Positions 1 through 6,800 of a stretch of DNA of 8,723 nucleotides are shown here, piece by piece; the stretch's first letter is position 1; each line of letters starts with the position of its first letter. Origin of the DNA: Eubacteriales bacterium (lineage in GTDB: Bacteria > Bacillota > Clostridia > Christensenellales > UMGS416); NCBI GenBank assembly GCA_028709505.1, contig JAQVWW010000026.1, positions 1 to 8,723 of the forward strand. Direction: 5' to 3'. The notes below the pieces were generated by a model. It saw only the letters and a program-made list of their open reading frames with translations. It did not search any database and had not been told where the DNA came from. A program made the position numbers and the translations under genes.

Positions 1-225
1 GATCAATCGGACCTGCCCGAGCTGCGCAGCATTGCCCAGGCCCGGCAATTGCAGGGGCTGCGCGATCGGCTCTGGCAGCTGCGCGGCCGTCTGCGCACGC
101 TGCAGGCCCAATACCCCAACGACGCATTTTTGTACGCCGGCGCGTTCCAGCAGATGGAAAATGCGCTGTACGCCCAGCAGCAGGCGCTTAAGCTGCTGCG
201 CCAAGGGGGGGAGAGAAATGCTTGA
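1..225 (+). CDS. 3' end of a hypothetical helical protein (partial)
   Basis: An open frame enters from the left edge in frame 1 and ends at a TGA at 223-225, giving the last 74 residues of a protein of unknown length. The fragment is rich in Leu, Gln, Arg and Ala, with spacing typical of amphipathic helix or coiled coil (for example LRDRLWQLRGRLRTLQAQ), followed by YPNDAFLYAGAFQQMENAL. No catalytic motif, membrane segment or known family is recognisable. The stop overlaps the start of the next gene by 8 bases, which implies translational coupling and a shared operon. The frame is supported by that coupling and by the ribosome site placed inside its last codons. Function unknown. Confidence 0.6.
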   Translation, partial: DQSDLPELRSIAQARQLQGLRDRLWQLRGRLRTLQAQYPNDAFLYAGAFQQMENALYAQQQALKLLRQGGERNA

Positions 226-400
226 CCGTGCCGAAGAACTGCGCGCGCTGGCCGGCGCGCTGGAGCAAATACGCCGTGAGCTGTCCCAGCTGGGCCGCGA
301 GACGCCGCCCGCCGCCGCCGCGGCGCTCAATCAGGCCGCCGCCTGTTGCGAACGCGCCAAAAAGGCGCTGGAGCGGCAGTTTTATCCGATAAAATCTTAG
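218..400 (+). CDS. Small hypothetical helical protein, 60 aa
   Basis: This short gene starts at ATG 218, inside the last codons of the upstream gene, behind a purine-rich ribosome site (AAGGGGGGGAG, 203-213). A longer frame opens at 32, but its first 62 residues lie out of frame over the upstream gene and have an implausible Cys/Arg/Ser-rich composition, so I reject that start. The 60-residue product (begins MLDRAEELRALAGALEQIRR) looks mostly alpha-helical, with an Ala/Pro-rich middle and a charged amphipathic second helix. It has no signal peptide, membrane segment or motif I recognise. It is the last gene of its operon, with a strong terminator 20 bases downstream. It may partner the upstream helical protein; that is inference from coupling only. 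Confidence 0.6.
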   Translation: MLDRAEELRALAGALEQIRRELSQLGRETPPAAAAALNQAAACCERAKKALERQFYPIKS

Positions 401-420
401 TACGCGCGTCACGACACGGC

Positions 421-445
421 GCCCGGGCCACCGCCCGGGCTTTTT
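421..445 (+). terminator. Rho-independent terminator
   Basis: A perfect 8-bp self-complementary stem, GCCCGGGC (421-428) and GCCCGGGC (433-440), encloses the loop CACC and is followed at once by TTTTT (441-445). It ends the small operon that stops at 400. Confidence 0.92.
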
Positions 446-548
446 GCATAAAAGGCAGGCTTTGGGAACGGGATTTGGCATGCGCAGACTGCCGGGGTGG
501 GCGGCTTGCGCCGGCGATGGAGCGCGGGGTTGGTGCGCTCGTTTGCCC

Positions 549-590
549 AATGGCCGCTTTTTGCCCGAGCGCGTCACGTCGGCGGCCATT
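549..590 (+). other. Stem-loop, 9-bp stem
   Basis: AATGGCCGC (549-557) is perfectly complementary to GCGGCCATT (582-590), with a 24-base loop, followed by TTACACTCTTTT. It could be a second, weaker terminator for read-through from the upstream operon, or part of a structured RNA. The loop is long for a terminator. Confidence 0.35.
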
Positions 591-757
591 TTACACTCTT
601 TTGCGCCGGTCAACACGTCATTTGTTACAGTCTATCCTATTGGCGAACTATTTTTATGGTTTTTCCGTCTAAACGCACGGATGAATGAATTTACCGCCCG
701 GCGGCATATGGAAAAAATAGTTCCGCCAGGTTGCGCTACGCTGTGTGCATCACAAGA

Positions 758-775
758 TGTTACATTTATGTGACA
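758..775. promoter_or_regulatory. Operator-like quasi-palindrome
   Basis: TGTTACA (758-764), TTTA, TGTGACA (769-775) form an 18-bp dyad with one mismatch. The site lies just upstream of the candidate promoter of the sugar transferase, and another TGTTACA copy sits at 623-629. The position fits a regulator site. I cannot assign a regulator family. Confidence 0.35.
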
Positions 776-790
776 TAAAACGATATTATG

Positions 791-819
791 TTGATTTTGC
801 ATTCATTTTAAACTATGGT
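791..819 (+). promoter_or_regulatory. Candidate vegetative promoter of the sugar transferase
   Basis: TTGATT (791-796), a 17-base spacer and TATGGT (814-819) fit a vegetative promoter of moderate quality. Transcription would begin near 826, leaving a leader of about 34 bases before ATG 860. An alternative -10, TATTAT (784-789), is closer to consensus but lacks a good -35; it would place the 758-775 dyad over its -35 region. Confidence 0.45.
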
Positions 820-847
820 ACACTTAGCGGAGATTAAAAATATGCAA

Positions 848-854
848 AAGGAGG
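848..854 (+). promoter_or_regulatory. Ribosome site that fixes the transferase start
   Basis: AAGGAGG at 848-854 lies 5 bases before ATG 860. The in-frame ATG at 815 has no such site and falls inside the candidate -10 element, so 860 is the better start. Confidence 0.85.
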
Positions 855-859
855 CCGCC

Positions 860-2233
860 ATGATAGGGCTAACCGTGAAGTATAAAAAAACCATCATGCT
901 TCTGTGTAAGATGGCCATCGTCTTTTCTGCGTTGGCCTTATATATGTTTACATTGTTCCAGTGGTATGAGACCGCCGCGCTGTTTTATCGGGGCAACTAC
1001 GTCATCGGTATGCTGTACGGTTTTTTGCTCATCGCCTTTTGCAGCTCCTACGGCTGTTTTCGCATCGGCGTGCTGCGCCTGCAGGAGCTGGTGTATTCGT
1101 TTATGCTGTCCATCACGCTGACAAACTTTGCCGCGTACTTTCAGCTGGCGCTGACGGCCCAGCATCTGCTCAACCCGCTGTATATGGCCGGCCTTACGGT
1201 GGTACAGATTGCCGCCGCCGTCATCCTGTATTTTTTCTCCAACCGCATCTACTTCATCCTGTATCCGGCGCGGGATGTGGTGGCCATTCATTCGGGCTCG
1301 GTATCGGACCATGCCATCATCAACCGCTTCGAACAGATATACGACCGATATAAGATGTGCAATATGTGTCTGGAGAGCGAGGGCTACGCCGCGCTGTGCG
1401 CCGCCATCGACAAGCAGTCTTCGGTGCTGCTGTGCGACATCGAGCGCAACCTGCGCTACGATCTCATCAGCTACTGCTACGAGAACAACAAGCGGCTGTA
1501 CATCGTGCCGTCGCTGCAGGACATTATGATCAACAACGCCCATGAGACGCAGATATCCGATTCGCTGGTCTACCTGTGCAAAAACCGCGGTATGACCACC
1601 GAGCAGGAAATCCTCAAGCGTGGCATGGATATTGTTCTGTCGGCGCTGGGCGTTATCCTAACCGGCCCCATCATGCTGATAACCGCGCTGTGCATCAAGC
1701 TGTCCGACGGCGGGCCGGTATTCTTCCGGCAATGCCGGCTGACCCGCAACGGCAAAGGCTTCATGCTGACCAAATTCCGCAGCATGGTCATAGACGCCGA
1801 GCCTGACGGCGAGGCCCGGCTGGCCACAAAGAACGACCAGCGCATCACGCCGGTGGGCCGCTGCATCCGCCGCCTGCGCATCGACGAGCTGCCGCAGCTG
1901 TTCAACATCCTGTCGGGCAGCATGTCCATCGTGGGGCCCCGGCCCGAGCGGCCCGAAATCATGGACCAGTACGCCGACGTGTTCCCTGAATTTCAGTATC
2001 GCTTGAAGGTCAAGGCCGGCTTAACCGGCTATGCCCAGGTGTTTGGCAAATATAACACGACCTTTGAGGATAAGGTCAAGATGGACTTGCTCTATATCGA
2101 GCGCTACTCGCTGATACTGGACTTAAAGCTTATGCTGGCCACGATAAAGACCATTTTCGTGCCCGAGAGCACCGAGGGCCTGGACGAAGGCGAGGCGCTG
2201 CCCGCCTATAAGGAGGAAGACCTGCACCTGTAG
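860..2233 (+). CDS. Polyprenyl-phosphate sugar-1-phosphate transferase (WbaP/ExoY type)
   Basis: This 457-residue membrane enzyme belongs to the bacterial sugar transferase family, which moves a sugar-1-phosphate from a nucleotide sugar to undecaprenyl phosphate, the first step of exopolysaccharide, capsule or glycoprotein glycan assembly. The N-terminus has about four hydrophobic segments (roughly residues 12-32, 46-64, 78-101, 105-130). A soluble nucleotide-fold-like domain follows (about 135-240, with VLLCDIERN and RLYIVPSLQD). The catalytic domain starts at KRGMDIVLS (253), has its own hydrophobic hairpin (257-280), GPVFFRQCRLTRNGKGF (285-301), KFRSM, then RIDELPQLFNIL with the catalytic Asp-Glu pair at 342-343, SIVGPRPERP, and AGLTGYAQVFGKYN (386-399). 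All of these match the large, four-helix class at full length. The acidic tail is unremarkable. It stands alone, with its own promoter and terminator and no glycosyltransferases nearby, so the sugar and final glycan are unknown. Confidence 0.93.
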   Translation: MIGLTVKYKKTIMLLCKMAIVFSALALYMFTLFQWYETAALFYRGNYVIGMLYGFLLIAFCSSYGCFRIGVLRLQELVYSFMLSITLTNFAAYFQLALTAQHLLNPLYMAGLTVVQIAAAVILYFFSNRIYFILYPARDVVAIHSGSVSDHAIINRFEQIYDRYKMCNMCLESEGYAALCAAIDKQSSVLLCDIERNLRYDLISYCYENNKRLYIVPSLQDIMINNAHETQISDSLVYLCKNRGMTTEQEILKRGMDIVLSALGVILTGPIMLITALCIKLSDGGPVFFRQCRLTRNGKGFMLTKFRSMVIDAEPDGEARLATKNDQRITPVGRCIRRLRIDELPQLFNILSGSMSIVGPRPERPEIMDQYADVFPEFQYRLKVKAGLTGYAQVFGKYNTTFEDKVKMDLLYIERYSLILDLKLMLATIKTIFVPESTEGLDEGEALPAYKEEDLHL

Positions 2234-2263
2234 CTGCCTTTCGTGCCGCATATGCGCCTTTTT

Positions 2264-2286
2264 GCCGCCAAACAGCGGCGTTTTTT
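2264..2286 (+). terminator. Terminator of the sugar transferase gene
   Basis: GCCGC (2264-2268) pairs with GCGGC (2275-2279) around a CAAACA loop and is followed by G and six T residues (2281-2286). The stem is short but the T run is strong, and it lies 31 bases after the transferase stop. Confidence 0.75.
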
Positions 2287-2344
2287 GTTGGCCCGCGTCA
2301 TATTTTAACCGCGCCGGGGCAAGCTAGCCATGAGGTGATTTACG

Positions 2345-2521
2345 ATGCAGCCGAAGTATCCCAACGTCAACCAGCTTCTGCACCAAAACGCACAGGCCAA
2401 AGCCTATTACGACAAACTGCCCGACTACGTGCAGGAGTCCATCCAGCAGCGCGCCCAGGGCGTCAATTCGTTTGAAAGCCTGTGCCACTATGCCGAAAAC
2501 CTGACCCGCGGCGACGGCTAA
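2345..2521 (+). CDS. Small soluble hypothetical protein, 58 aa
   Basis: ATG 2345 follows GAGGTGAT (2332-2339) at a 5-base spacing, and the frame stays open for 58 residues to TAA 2519-2521. The product begins MQPKYPNVNQLLHQNAQAKA and contains LPDYVQESIQQRAQGVNSFE followed by a C-terminal YAENLTRGDG. It is polar, Gln- and Asn-rich and probably helical, with no signal peptide, membrane segment or Cys pair. From memory, similar short proteins with an LPDYVQ...INSFE.L..YAENLTRGD pattern occur across Clostridia without known function; I cannot verify this here. It is isolated by a terminator on each side, so it is probably monocistronic. No convincing promoter was found in the 58-base gap before it. 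Composition and the ribosome site make it a real gene. Confidence 0.82.
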   Translation: MQPKYPNVNQLLHQNAQAKAYYDKLPDYVQESIQQRAQGVNSFESLCHYAENLTRGDG

Positions 2522-2550
2522 CGGATATTCCTTCTGCCTTCTACCAGCAA

Positions 2551-2581
2551 AACACCCCCTTGGTTTGGCCAAGGGGGTGTT
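2551..2581. terminator. Bidirectional terminator between convergent genes
   Basis: A perfect 13-bp stem, AACACCCCCTTGG (2551-2563) and CCAAGGGGGTGTT (2569-2581), has a 5-base loop. The plus side continues TCTTTCT and the minus side continues TTGC after the stem's own T residues. It serves the small gene ending at 2521 (plus) and the esterase fusion ending at 2617 (minus). Confidence 0.9.
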
Positions 2582-2616
2582 CTTTCTGGCTGTATTTGCC
2601 TGCGCCTACCGGCGCC

Positions 2617-4191
2617 TTACCGGATTTGATCCAGCCACAGCACCATCTCGGCCCGGCCATACCGGGCTTTATAGCTATAGCGATCGTCGAAGCGGCTTTT
2701 TTCATGCTGCTGCGGCGTAATGTCGCCGGCGAGCAGGCCGTCGCAAAGGCATATCATGTCGTGGAGCAGCTCCTTGCAAACGGGGTTGTACTGCGCAGGC
2801 AGCATATCGTCGCTTACATAGGGCGTATCTTCCCACAGCCCGTACTTTTGCACCTGATGGCCGCCGTAGACGGCATAGTCGTCGTACTGCTCCAACACCG
2901 GCAGGAAGGCGCGCACCGCCTGGCGGTATTGGGAGACGCTGGACGCGCCGGGCACCGCCATGAGCACAATGGTGCCGCTGCCCACGGCGTCGCCGGTGAA
3001 GATGGCGCGGTGCGCATGGTCGACAAACACCACCGACCCCGGCGTATGCCCGGGCAGTTCGTGCACTTCCAGCGTCACTTCCCCCAAATCAACGGTGTCG
3101 CCGCCTTTGATGTGGCGCAGTTTCTCGGGCGCAATCTGCGCCGACGGGCGCATCGGTTCGGGCAGTTCCTCCTCCCGTTGGGACACATACACTTCGTCAA
3201 AATCCCCGGCCCGGCGCATATGGTCGCCATGGGCGTGGGTAACGGCGCAAATAACCGGCAGCGGCGTGTACCGCTGCGCCCATTCTTTGACGTTGGCAGC
3301 ACCCATGCCGGTATCGATGAGCGCCGCGCGGCGGCTGCCCTGTACCAGATAAAACGACGAATGCCAGCAATCGTCGACGGCCCACACGCCGGGGCAGACG
3401 GGCGTTACCGTGTAGCGCAGCGTCTTGCTCTGGGCAAACAGCCACTGCATCGCCTCGCGGTTCTCATAAGCCGGCAGCCAGCTGGCGTGTTCGGACGCGC
3501 CGTAATGCGCGGCCAGATAGCCCTGCGGGCATTCGGTATAGCGCACGTTGGGGTTGCCGGCCTCGCGCAGCGCGCGCACCATCCGCCTGGATCCCATCAG
3601 CTGGCGCGTATCCAGCCCAAAATACGAGATGCCCTCTTCCACCGGCACGTTGGCGTCGCCGGCGCCGTGAAACGCCCACACCGGAATATCGCCGGCCGCC
3701 GCCACGCGGAACGGGTCGCCGGCCCCGGCCACAGGCAGCGCCGCCGCGAACAACCGCGGGTACTTGCCGATATAATGCCACACGCCGATACCGCCCATCG
3801 AAAGGCCGGTTATGTAGATGCGCTGCGCGTCGACGGGCAGCGTATCACACAGCCGGCGCAGCTCGCGCAGCAGCGGCTTTTCCACCGACGGGTGCATAAA
3901 ATGCTTGCCCTTAGGCACCTGCGGCGCGCAGATAAAGCACGGACGCTCCTTCTGGTTTTCGGCGCGGGCAAAGACGACCGGGGCTATCAGGTTTAAGTGC
4001 GCGTCGTTATCGTCGCCCCTCTCCCCGGCGCCGTGCAAAAAGAGCACCAGCGGATAGCGCTGCCCCTGTTCTACCTGCGGCGCAAATAACCGGTACGGCA
4101 GCGCGTTGCCGTCGTCGTCCCGGGCCATGCCCGCCGAAAACTGCTGCTTGAGCGCTCCATCCTGGGCGCTCAACGTGGGATGTGCTGGCAT
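2617..4191 (-). CDS. Two-domain hydrolase: esterase-type alpha/beta hydrolase fused to metallo-beta-lactamase-fold hydrolase
   Basis: This is a 524-residue protein with two complete catalytic modules and no signal peptide. Residues about 10-260 form an alpha/beta hydrolase of the phospholipase/carboxylesterase or LpqC-like esterase type: HGAGERGD oxyanion region at 53-60, nucleophile Ser131 in GLSMGG (129-134), probable acid Asp179 in HGAGD, and probable His235 in EHASW. Residues about 265-524 form a metallo-beta-lactamase fold: THAHGDH at 318-324 (ligands His319, His321, Asp323, His324), His382 in PGHTPGS, Asp401 in FTGDAVGSG and His445 in GGHQ. All expected metal ligands are present. The start at 4191 is set by an AGGAGG ribosome site; the frame extends upstream to 4275 but without a ribosome site and across the promoter. 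Likely role: cytosolic hydrolysis of an ester, with the second domain acting on the product or another ester/thioester bond. The substrate is unknown. Single-gene unit. Confidence 0.88.
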   Translation of the reverse strand: MPAHPTLSAQDGALKQQFSAGMARDDDGNALPYRLFAPQVEQGQRYPLVLFLHGAGERGDDNDAHLNLIAPVVFARAENQKERPCFICAPQVPKGKHFMHPSVEKPLLRELRRLCDTLPVDAQRIYITGLSMGGIGVWHYIGKYPRLFAAALPVAGAGDPFRVAAAGDIPVWAFHGAGDANVPVEEGISYFGLDTRQLMGSRRMVRALREAGNPNVRYTECPQGYLAAHYGASEHASWLPAYENREAMQWLFAQSKTLRYTVTPVCPGVWAVDDCWHSSFYLVQGSRRAALIDTGMGAANVKEWAQRYTPLPVICAVTHAHGDHMRRAGDFDEVYVSQREEELPEPMRPSAQIAPEKLRHIKGGDTVDLGEVTLEVHELPGHTPGSVVFVDHAHRAIFTGDAVGSGTIVLMAVPGASSVSQYRQAVRAFLPVLEQYDDYAVYGGHQVQKYGLWEDTPYVSDDMLPAQYNPVCKELLHDMICLCDGLLAGDITPQQHEKSRFDDRYSYKARYGRAEMVLWLDQIR

Positions 4192-4200
4192 ATGCTGTGG

Positions 4201-4206
4201 CCTCCT
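4201..4206 (-). promoter_or_regulatory. Ribosome site of the fusion hydrolase
   Basis: The minus strand reads AGGAGG at 4206-4201, 9 bases before the ATG at 4191-4189. This selects that start over the ATG at 4275. Confidence 0.85.
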
Positions 4207-4222
4207 GTCTATTTTTGCGTTT

Positions 4223-4231
4223 AGTATAGCA
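4223..4231 (-). promoter_or_regulatory. Extended -10 promoter of the fusion hydrolase
   Basis: The minus strand reads TGCTATACT (4231-4223): TATACT preceded by the TGn extension. No good -35 is visible at 16-18 bases, as is usual for extended -10 promoters. Transcription would begin near 4216, giving a leader of about 25 bases that contains the AGGAGG site. Confidence 0.5.
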
Positions 4232-4463
4232 CAAACGGTATCGCTGGTGTGCGCCGCTTGTTGCGCTGCGCGCATCAGGCGCCCCTTGCGTAGGAAAATA
4301 GCATCTTATCCGCTATCTATGCCGGTAGTCGCCGTAAGGGATGGCCCGGGCTACGTACCCTCCCCTGGCTTTTCTGCCCTGCCACTGCCTGTGCCGGCCT
4401 TCGTAAAAGATGCACCATGTGTACGGGCGACGCTTCCAGAGAGCTTCTCGCCCGGCGGTTATA

Positions 4464-4496
4464 CCCAAGCCTGCCAAAATGACCAACAGGCTTGGG
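4464..4496. repeat. Perfect 10-bp inverted repeat
   Basis: CCCAAGCCTG (4464-4473) and CAGGCTTGGG (4487-4496) are exact complements around a 13-base loop. Neither side has a T run, so it is not a standard terminator. Confidence 0.6.
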
Positions 4497-4513
4497 GGTT
4501 GCTGCGCTTAGAC

Positions 4514-4559
4514 GGGCAAAACACGCGCAAGCGGCGAAGCCTATGCCCCGCCGCTTACG
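4514..4559 (-). terminator. Probable weak terminator of the hydratase
   Basis: On the minus strand AAGCGGCG pairs with CGCCGCTT (plus 4529-4536 with 4549-4556; 2 more pairs follow after one mismatch) around a 12-base loop. A TTTT run follows about 6-7 bases after the stem. It starts 11 bases after the hydratase stop. The displaced T run makes it weaker than the others here. Confidence 0.45.
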
Positions 4560-4569
4560 GATGCTTTCT

Positions 4570-6798
4570 TTATTTTTCGGCGTAATAGTTCATCAGGCAG
4601 CCGGCCAGCAGGATGGGACGCTCGCTGTCCGCCGCCGGCAGTTGCAGCGTAACCGTCTGGACGTCGTCACCCTGCAGCAGCGTTGCTTGGATTTCTTCGC
4701 GGGCGTCGTTTAGCGCCGCGCGAATGCCGCCGATCACCAACGTGCTGCCCACCTGCAGCTTTTCAGCCAGCGCCGGCGTCACGATAAAGGGCAGCATGCC
4801 CCAGTTGACCAGATTGCTGCGGTAACGCTTGGTGGCGTACTCCAGCGCCAGGTTGGCCCAGCCGCCCAGCACCTTCTGGCAAGACGCAGCCTGCTCCCGC
4901 GCCGAGCCGTCGCCGGGCTTGTTGGCGAATATGGTCGAGCCGATGCCGGTATTTTGCGCCGTCAACGACATGCCGGTAACGGCCGACAGCTTCGCCAACA
5001 ATTCTTCACTCTCGCCGGCCAGCAGCGCTTCTTGTTTGGCCCGCACGGCCTTGCTGCGGCCCACGTAGGCCGGGTCTTTGCGGGACAGCGTAAATTCAGC
5101 CAGCCCCAGCGGGTTGGAGCGGTAGCTGGACGTCTCGCCCGACGGAATCAGCTCGTCTGTGGTGGTCACCGCGTCGCGGATGACCGACACCACCTCCAGC
5201 ACCAGGTTTTCGGGCAGCGGCTGCATGGCCGGCCAGTCCACAATGTTGGGGCCCAGCTTCAGCTCCACGTCGGGCTGCGGGCGGCCATAGCCGTTGTATA
5301 CGCGGTGCCGGTAGGGCGCGTTGTCGTAATGGTATGCGGCGGCTTCGGGCACATCCATTTCGGTGGCCGCCGTCAGCCTGCCGCCGTTTAGCGCCGTGGC
5401 GGTGATGGAACGGGCATCCATCAGCGCCACCGCCGCCACCTGGCCGTTGCCGGGCTTGGAACCCTCGCGGTTGGGGAAGTTGCGCGTCGTATGGCGGATA
5501 CTTAACCCCTGGTGGGCCGGCACGTCGCCGGCGCCAAAGCACGGCCCGCAAAAGGCCGAGCGCACGACGACGCCGCTTTGCATCAGCGCCGCCAGATCGC
5601 CGTTTTTTGACAGCTCCAGGAATATCGGCTGGCTGGCGGGATACACCGACAGGCCAAAAGCGCCGTTGCCGGTGCCGCCGCCTTGGAGCATACGCGCCGC
5701 AATGGACACGTTCTCAAACGTGCCGCCGGAGCAGCCGGCGATGACGCCCTGATCCACATACAGCCGGCCGTCTTTGAGCTTGGAGCGCAGGTCGTAGGCC
5801 AGGCCCGGCGCTTCCATAGCTTTTTGGGCGTTCTGCTCCACATCGTAGAGAATATCCTCGGCGTTGGCGTGGAACTCGTCGATGGTATAGGCGTTGGACG
5901 GATGGAACGGCAGCGCAATCATCGGGCGGATGGCCGAAAGATCGACGACGACGGCGGCGTCGTATTGGGCCGGCAAGCCGGGCTTCATCGGACGATACTC
6001 TTCTTCACGGCCGTGCAGCGCGTACCACTGGCGCACCTTGTCGTCGGTGGCCCAGATGGAGGACAGGCACGTGGTTTCGGTGGTCATCACGTCGATGCCG
6101 CTGCGGAAATCCACCGAAAGGCCGGTGATGCCCGGGCCGGCAAACTCCATAATCTTGTTCTTGACAAAGCCGTTGGCAAACACGGCCTTGACGATGGCCA
6201 GCGCCACATCCTGCGGCCCTACGCCGTTTACCGGCGCGCCGGTCAGCCAGATGAGCACCACGTCGGGCCGCTTTACGTCATAGGTGCGCTTTAGCAGCTG
6301 CTTGACCAGCTCGGGCCCGCCCTCGCCCACGGCCAGCGTGCCCAGCGCACCATAGCGCGTGTGGCTGTCCGACCCCAATATCATCGCGCCGCAGGCGGCG
6401 TGTTTTTCGCGCATGTACTGGTGGATGACGGCCTGATGGCCGGGCACGAAGATACCGCCGTATTTTTGCGCCGCCGAAAGACCGAACTGATGGTCGTCCT
6501 CGTTGATGGTGCCGCCTACGGCACAGAGGGTATTGTGGCAGTTGGTCAGCACATACGGCATAGGAAAGCTGGTAAGACCGCTGGAGCGCGCCGTCTGCAC
6601 GATGCCCACATAGGTGATGTCGTGGGATGCCAGCGCGTCAAATGTCAGCCGCAGCTGCTGTTCGCTGCCGCTGTTGTGCGCCGAGAGCACTTTCCAGGCC
6701 ATCGTGGCATTGCGGCCGTCGCCCGCCGCCTCCGGCGGCTGTGTGCTGATGGTCTGCTCGTCCCACAGATAGACCGGTTGCTCAATCAGTTTTATCAT
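4570..6798 (-). CDS. Aconitase-family hydratase (4Fe-4S)
   Basis: This 742-residue enzyme belongs to the aconitase superfamily, in the group usually annotated 'hydratase' in Clostridia and related to E. coli YbhJ. Family members isomerise or hydrate tricarboxylic acids such as citrate to isocitrate in the cytosol. Visible signatures: GSDSHT (142-147); cluster ligands Cys356 (IAGCSGG) with Cys417 and Cys420 (FCGPC); substrate arginines Arg439 and Arg444 in RNFPNREGS, with the same five-residue spacing as in mitochondrial aconitase; and the C-terminal swivel domain with GDGSAREQAA (629-638) and YRSNLVNWGMLPF (659-671). Nothing key is missing. Length matches the mitochondrial type (about 750) rather than the 900-residue AcnA type. 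The start at 6798 follows a GCGGGGA ribosome site; 22 upstream in-frame residues cross the promoter. It lies 66 bases after the protease but has its own promoter. Whether it is the cell's true aconitase or a paralog with another substrate cannot be told. Confidence 0.93.
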   Translation of the reverse strand: MIKLIEQPVYLWDEQTISTQPPEAAGDGRNATMAWKVLSAHNSGSEQQLRLTFDALASHDITYVGIVQTARSSGLTSFPMPYVLTNCHNTLCAVGGTINEDDHQFGLSAAQKYGGIFVPGHQAVIHQYMREKHAACGAMILGSDSHTRYGALGTLAVGEGGPELVKQLLKRTYDVKRPDVVLIWLTGAPVNGVGPQDVALAIVKAVFANGFVKNKIMEFAGPGITGLSVDFRSGIDVMTTETTCLSSIWATDDKVRQWYALHGREEEYRPMKPGLPAQYDAAVVVDLSAIRPMIALPFHPSNAYTIDEFHANAEDILYDVEQNAQKAMEAPGLAYDLRSKLKDGRLYVDQGVIAGCSGGTFENVSIAARMLQGGGTGNGAFGLSVYPASQPIFLELSKNGDLAALMQSGVVVRSAFCGPCFGAGDVPAHQGLSIRHTTRNFPNREGSKPGNGQVAAVALMDARSITATALNGGRLTAATEMDVPEAAAYHYDNAPYRHRVYNGYGRPQPDVELKLGPNIVDWPAMQPLPENLVLEVVSVIRDAVTTTDELIPSGETSSYRSNPLGLAEFTLSRKDPAYVGRSKAVRAKQEALLAGESEELLAKLSAVTGMSLTAQNTGIGSTIFANKPGDGSAREQAASCQKVLGGWANLALEYATKRYRSNLVNWGMLPFIVTPALAEKLQVGSTLVIGGIRAALNDAREEIQATLLQGDDVQTVTLQLPAADSERPILLAGCLMNYYAEK

Positions 6799-6800
6799 CG

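Larger units (their letters stand above)
446..859 (+). other. Long regulatory gap upstream of the sugar transferase
   Basis: These 414 bases carry no convincing gene. The left part (446-600) is GC-rich and contains a 9-bp stem-loop at 549-590. The right part (600-820) becomes AT-rich and has promoter-like and operator-like sequence. The open frames crossing it (for example 346-672 and 444-773 on plus, 188-616 on minus) lack ribosome sites and have low-quality composition. The gap is long for a compact genome, so a leader RNA or a multi-site control region is possible. Confidence 0.6.
4192..4569 (-). other. Hairpin-rich gap between hydratase and fusion hydrolase
   Basis: No gene is supported in these 378 bases. 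Read on the minus strand, they hold a weak terminator-like hairpin just after the hydratase stop, a perfect 10-bp inverted repeat at 4464-4496, a GGGCGA/TCGCCC pair (4427-4432 with 4449-4454), GC-rich sequence around 4321-4400, and the hydrolase promoter near 4223. The open frame 4106-4585 on plus lacks a ribosome site and overlaps the hydrolase start, so it is not called. The middle could be a leader RNA, a decayed gene or a dispersed repeat. Confidence 0.5.

Noticed and set aside
188..616. A 142-residue open frame on minus
   Set aside because: It crosses the terminator at 421-445 and overlaps the supported small genes; no ribosome site or motif.
815..859. Upstream start of the sugar transferase at ATG 815
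   Set aside because: It falls within the candidate -10 element, has no ribosome site, and adds 15 residues not expected in the family.
938..1543. A 201-residue open frame on minus
   Set aside because: Antisense to the sugar transferase; Val/Gln/His-rich composition and no ribosome site.
2482..3996. A 504-residue open frame on plus
   Set aside because: It lies antisense to the fusion hydrolase, whose domains and active-site motifs are clear. Its composition (His/Arg/Ala-rich) is typical of a GC-bias shadow, and it would start inside the 58-residue gene.
4464..4496. Terminator call for the 10-bp inverted repeat
   Set aside because: No T run follows on either strand (GGTT on plus, TATAACC on minus) and the loop is 13 bases, so it is listed only as an inverted repeat.
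4106..4585. A 159-residue open frame on plus across the hydrolase/hydratase gap
   Set aside because: It overlaps the hydrolase start and promoter, has no ribosome site and shows no recognisable domain.
5683..6294. A 203-residue open frame on plus
   Set aside because: Antisense shadow of the hydratase, without a ribosome site or known motif.
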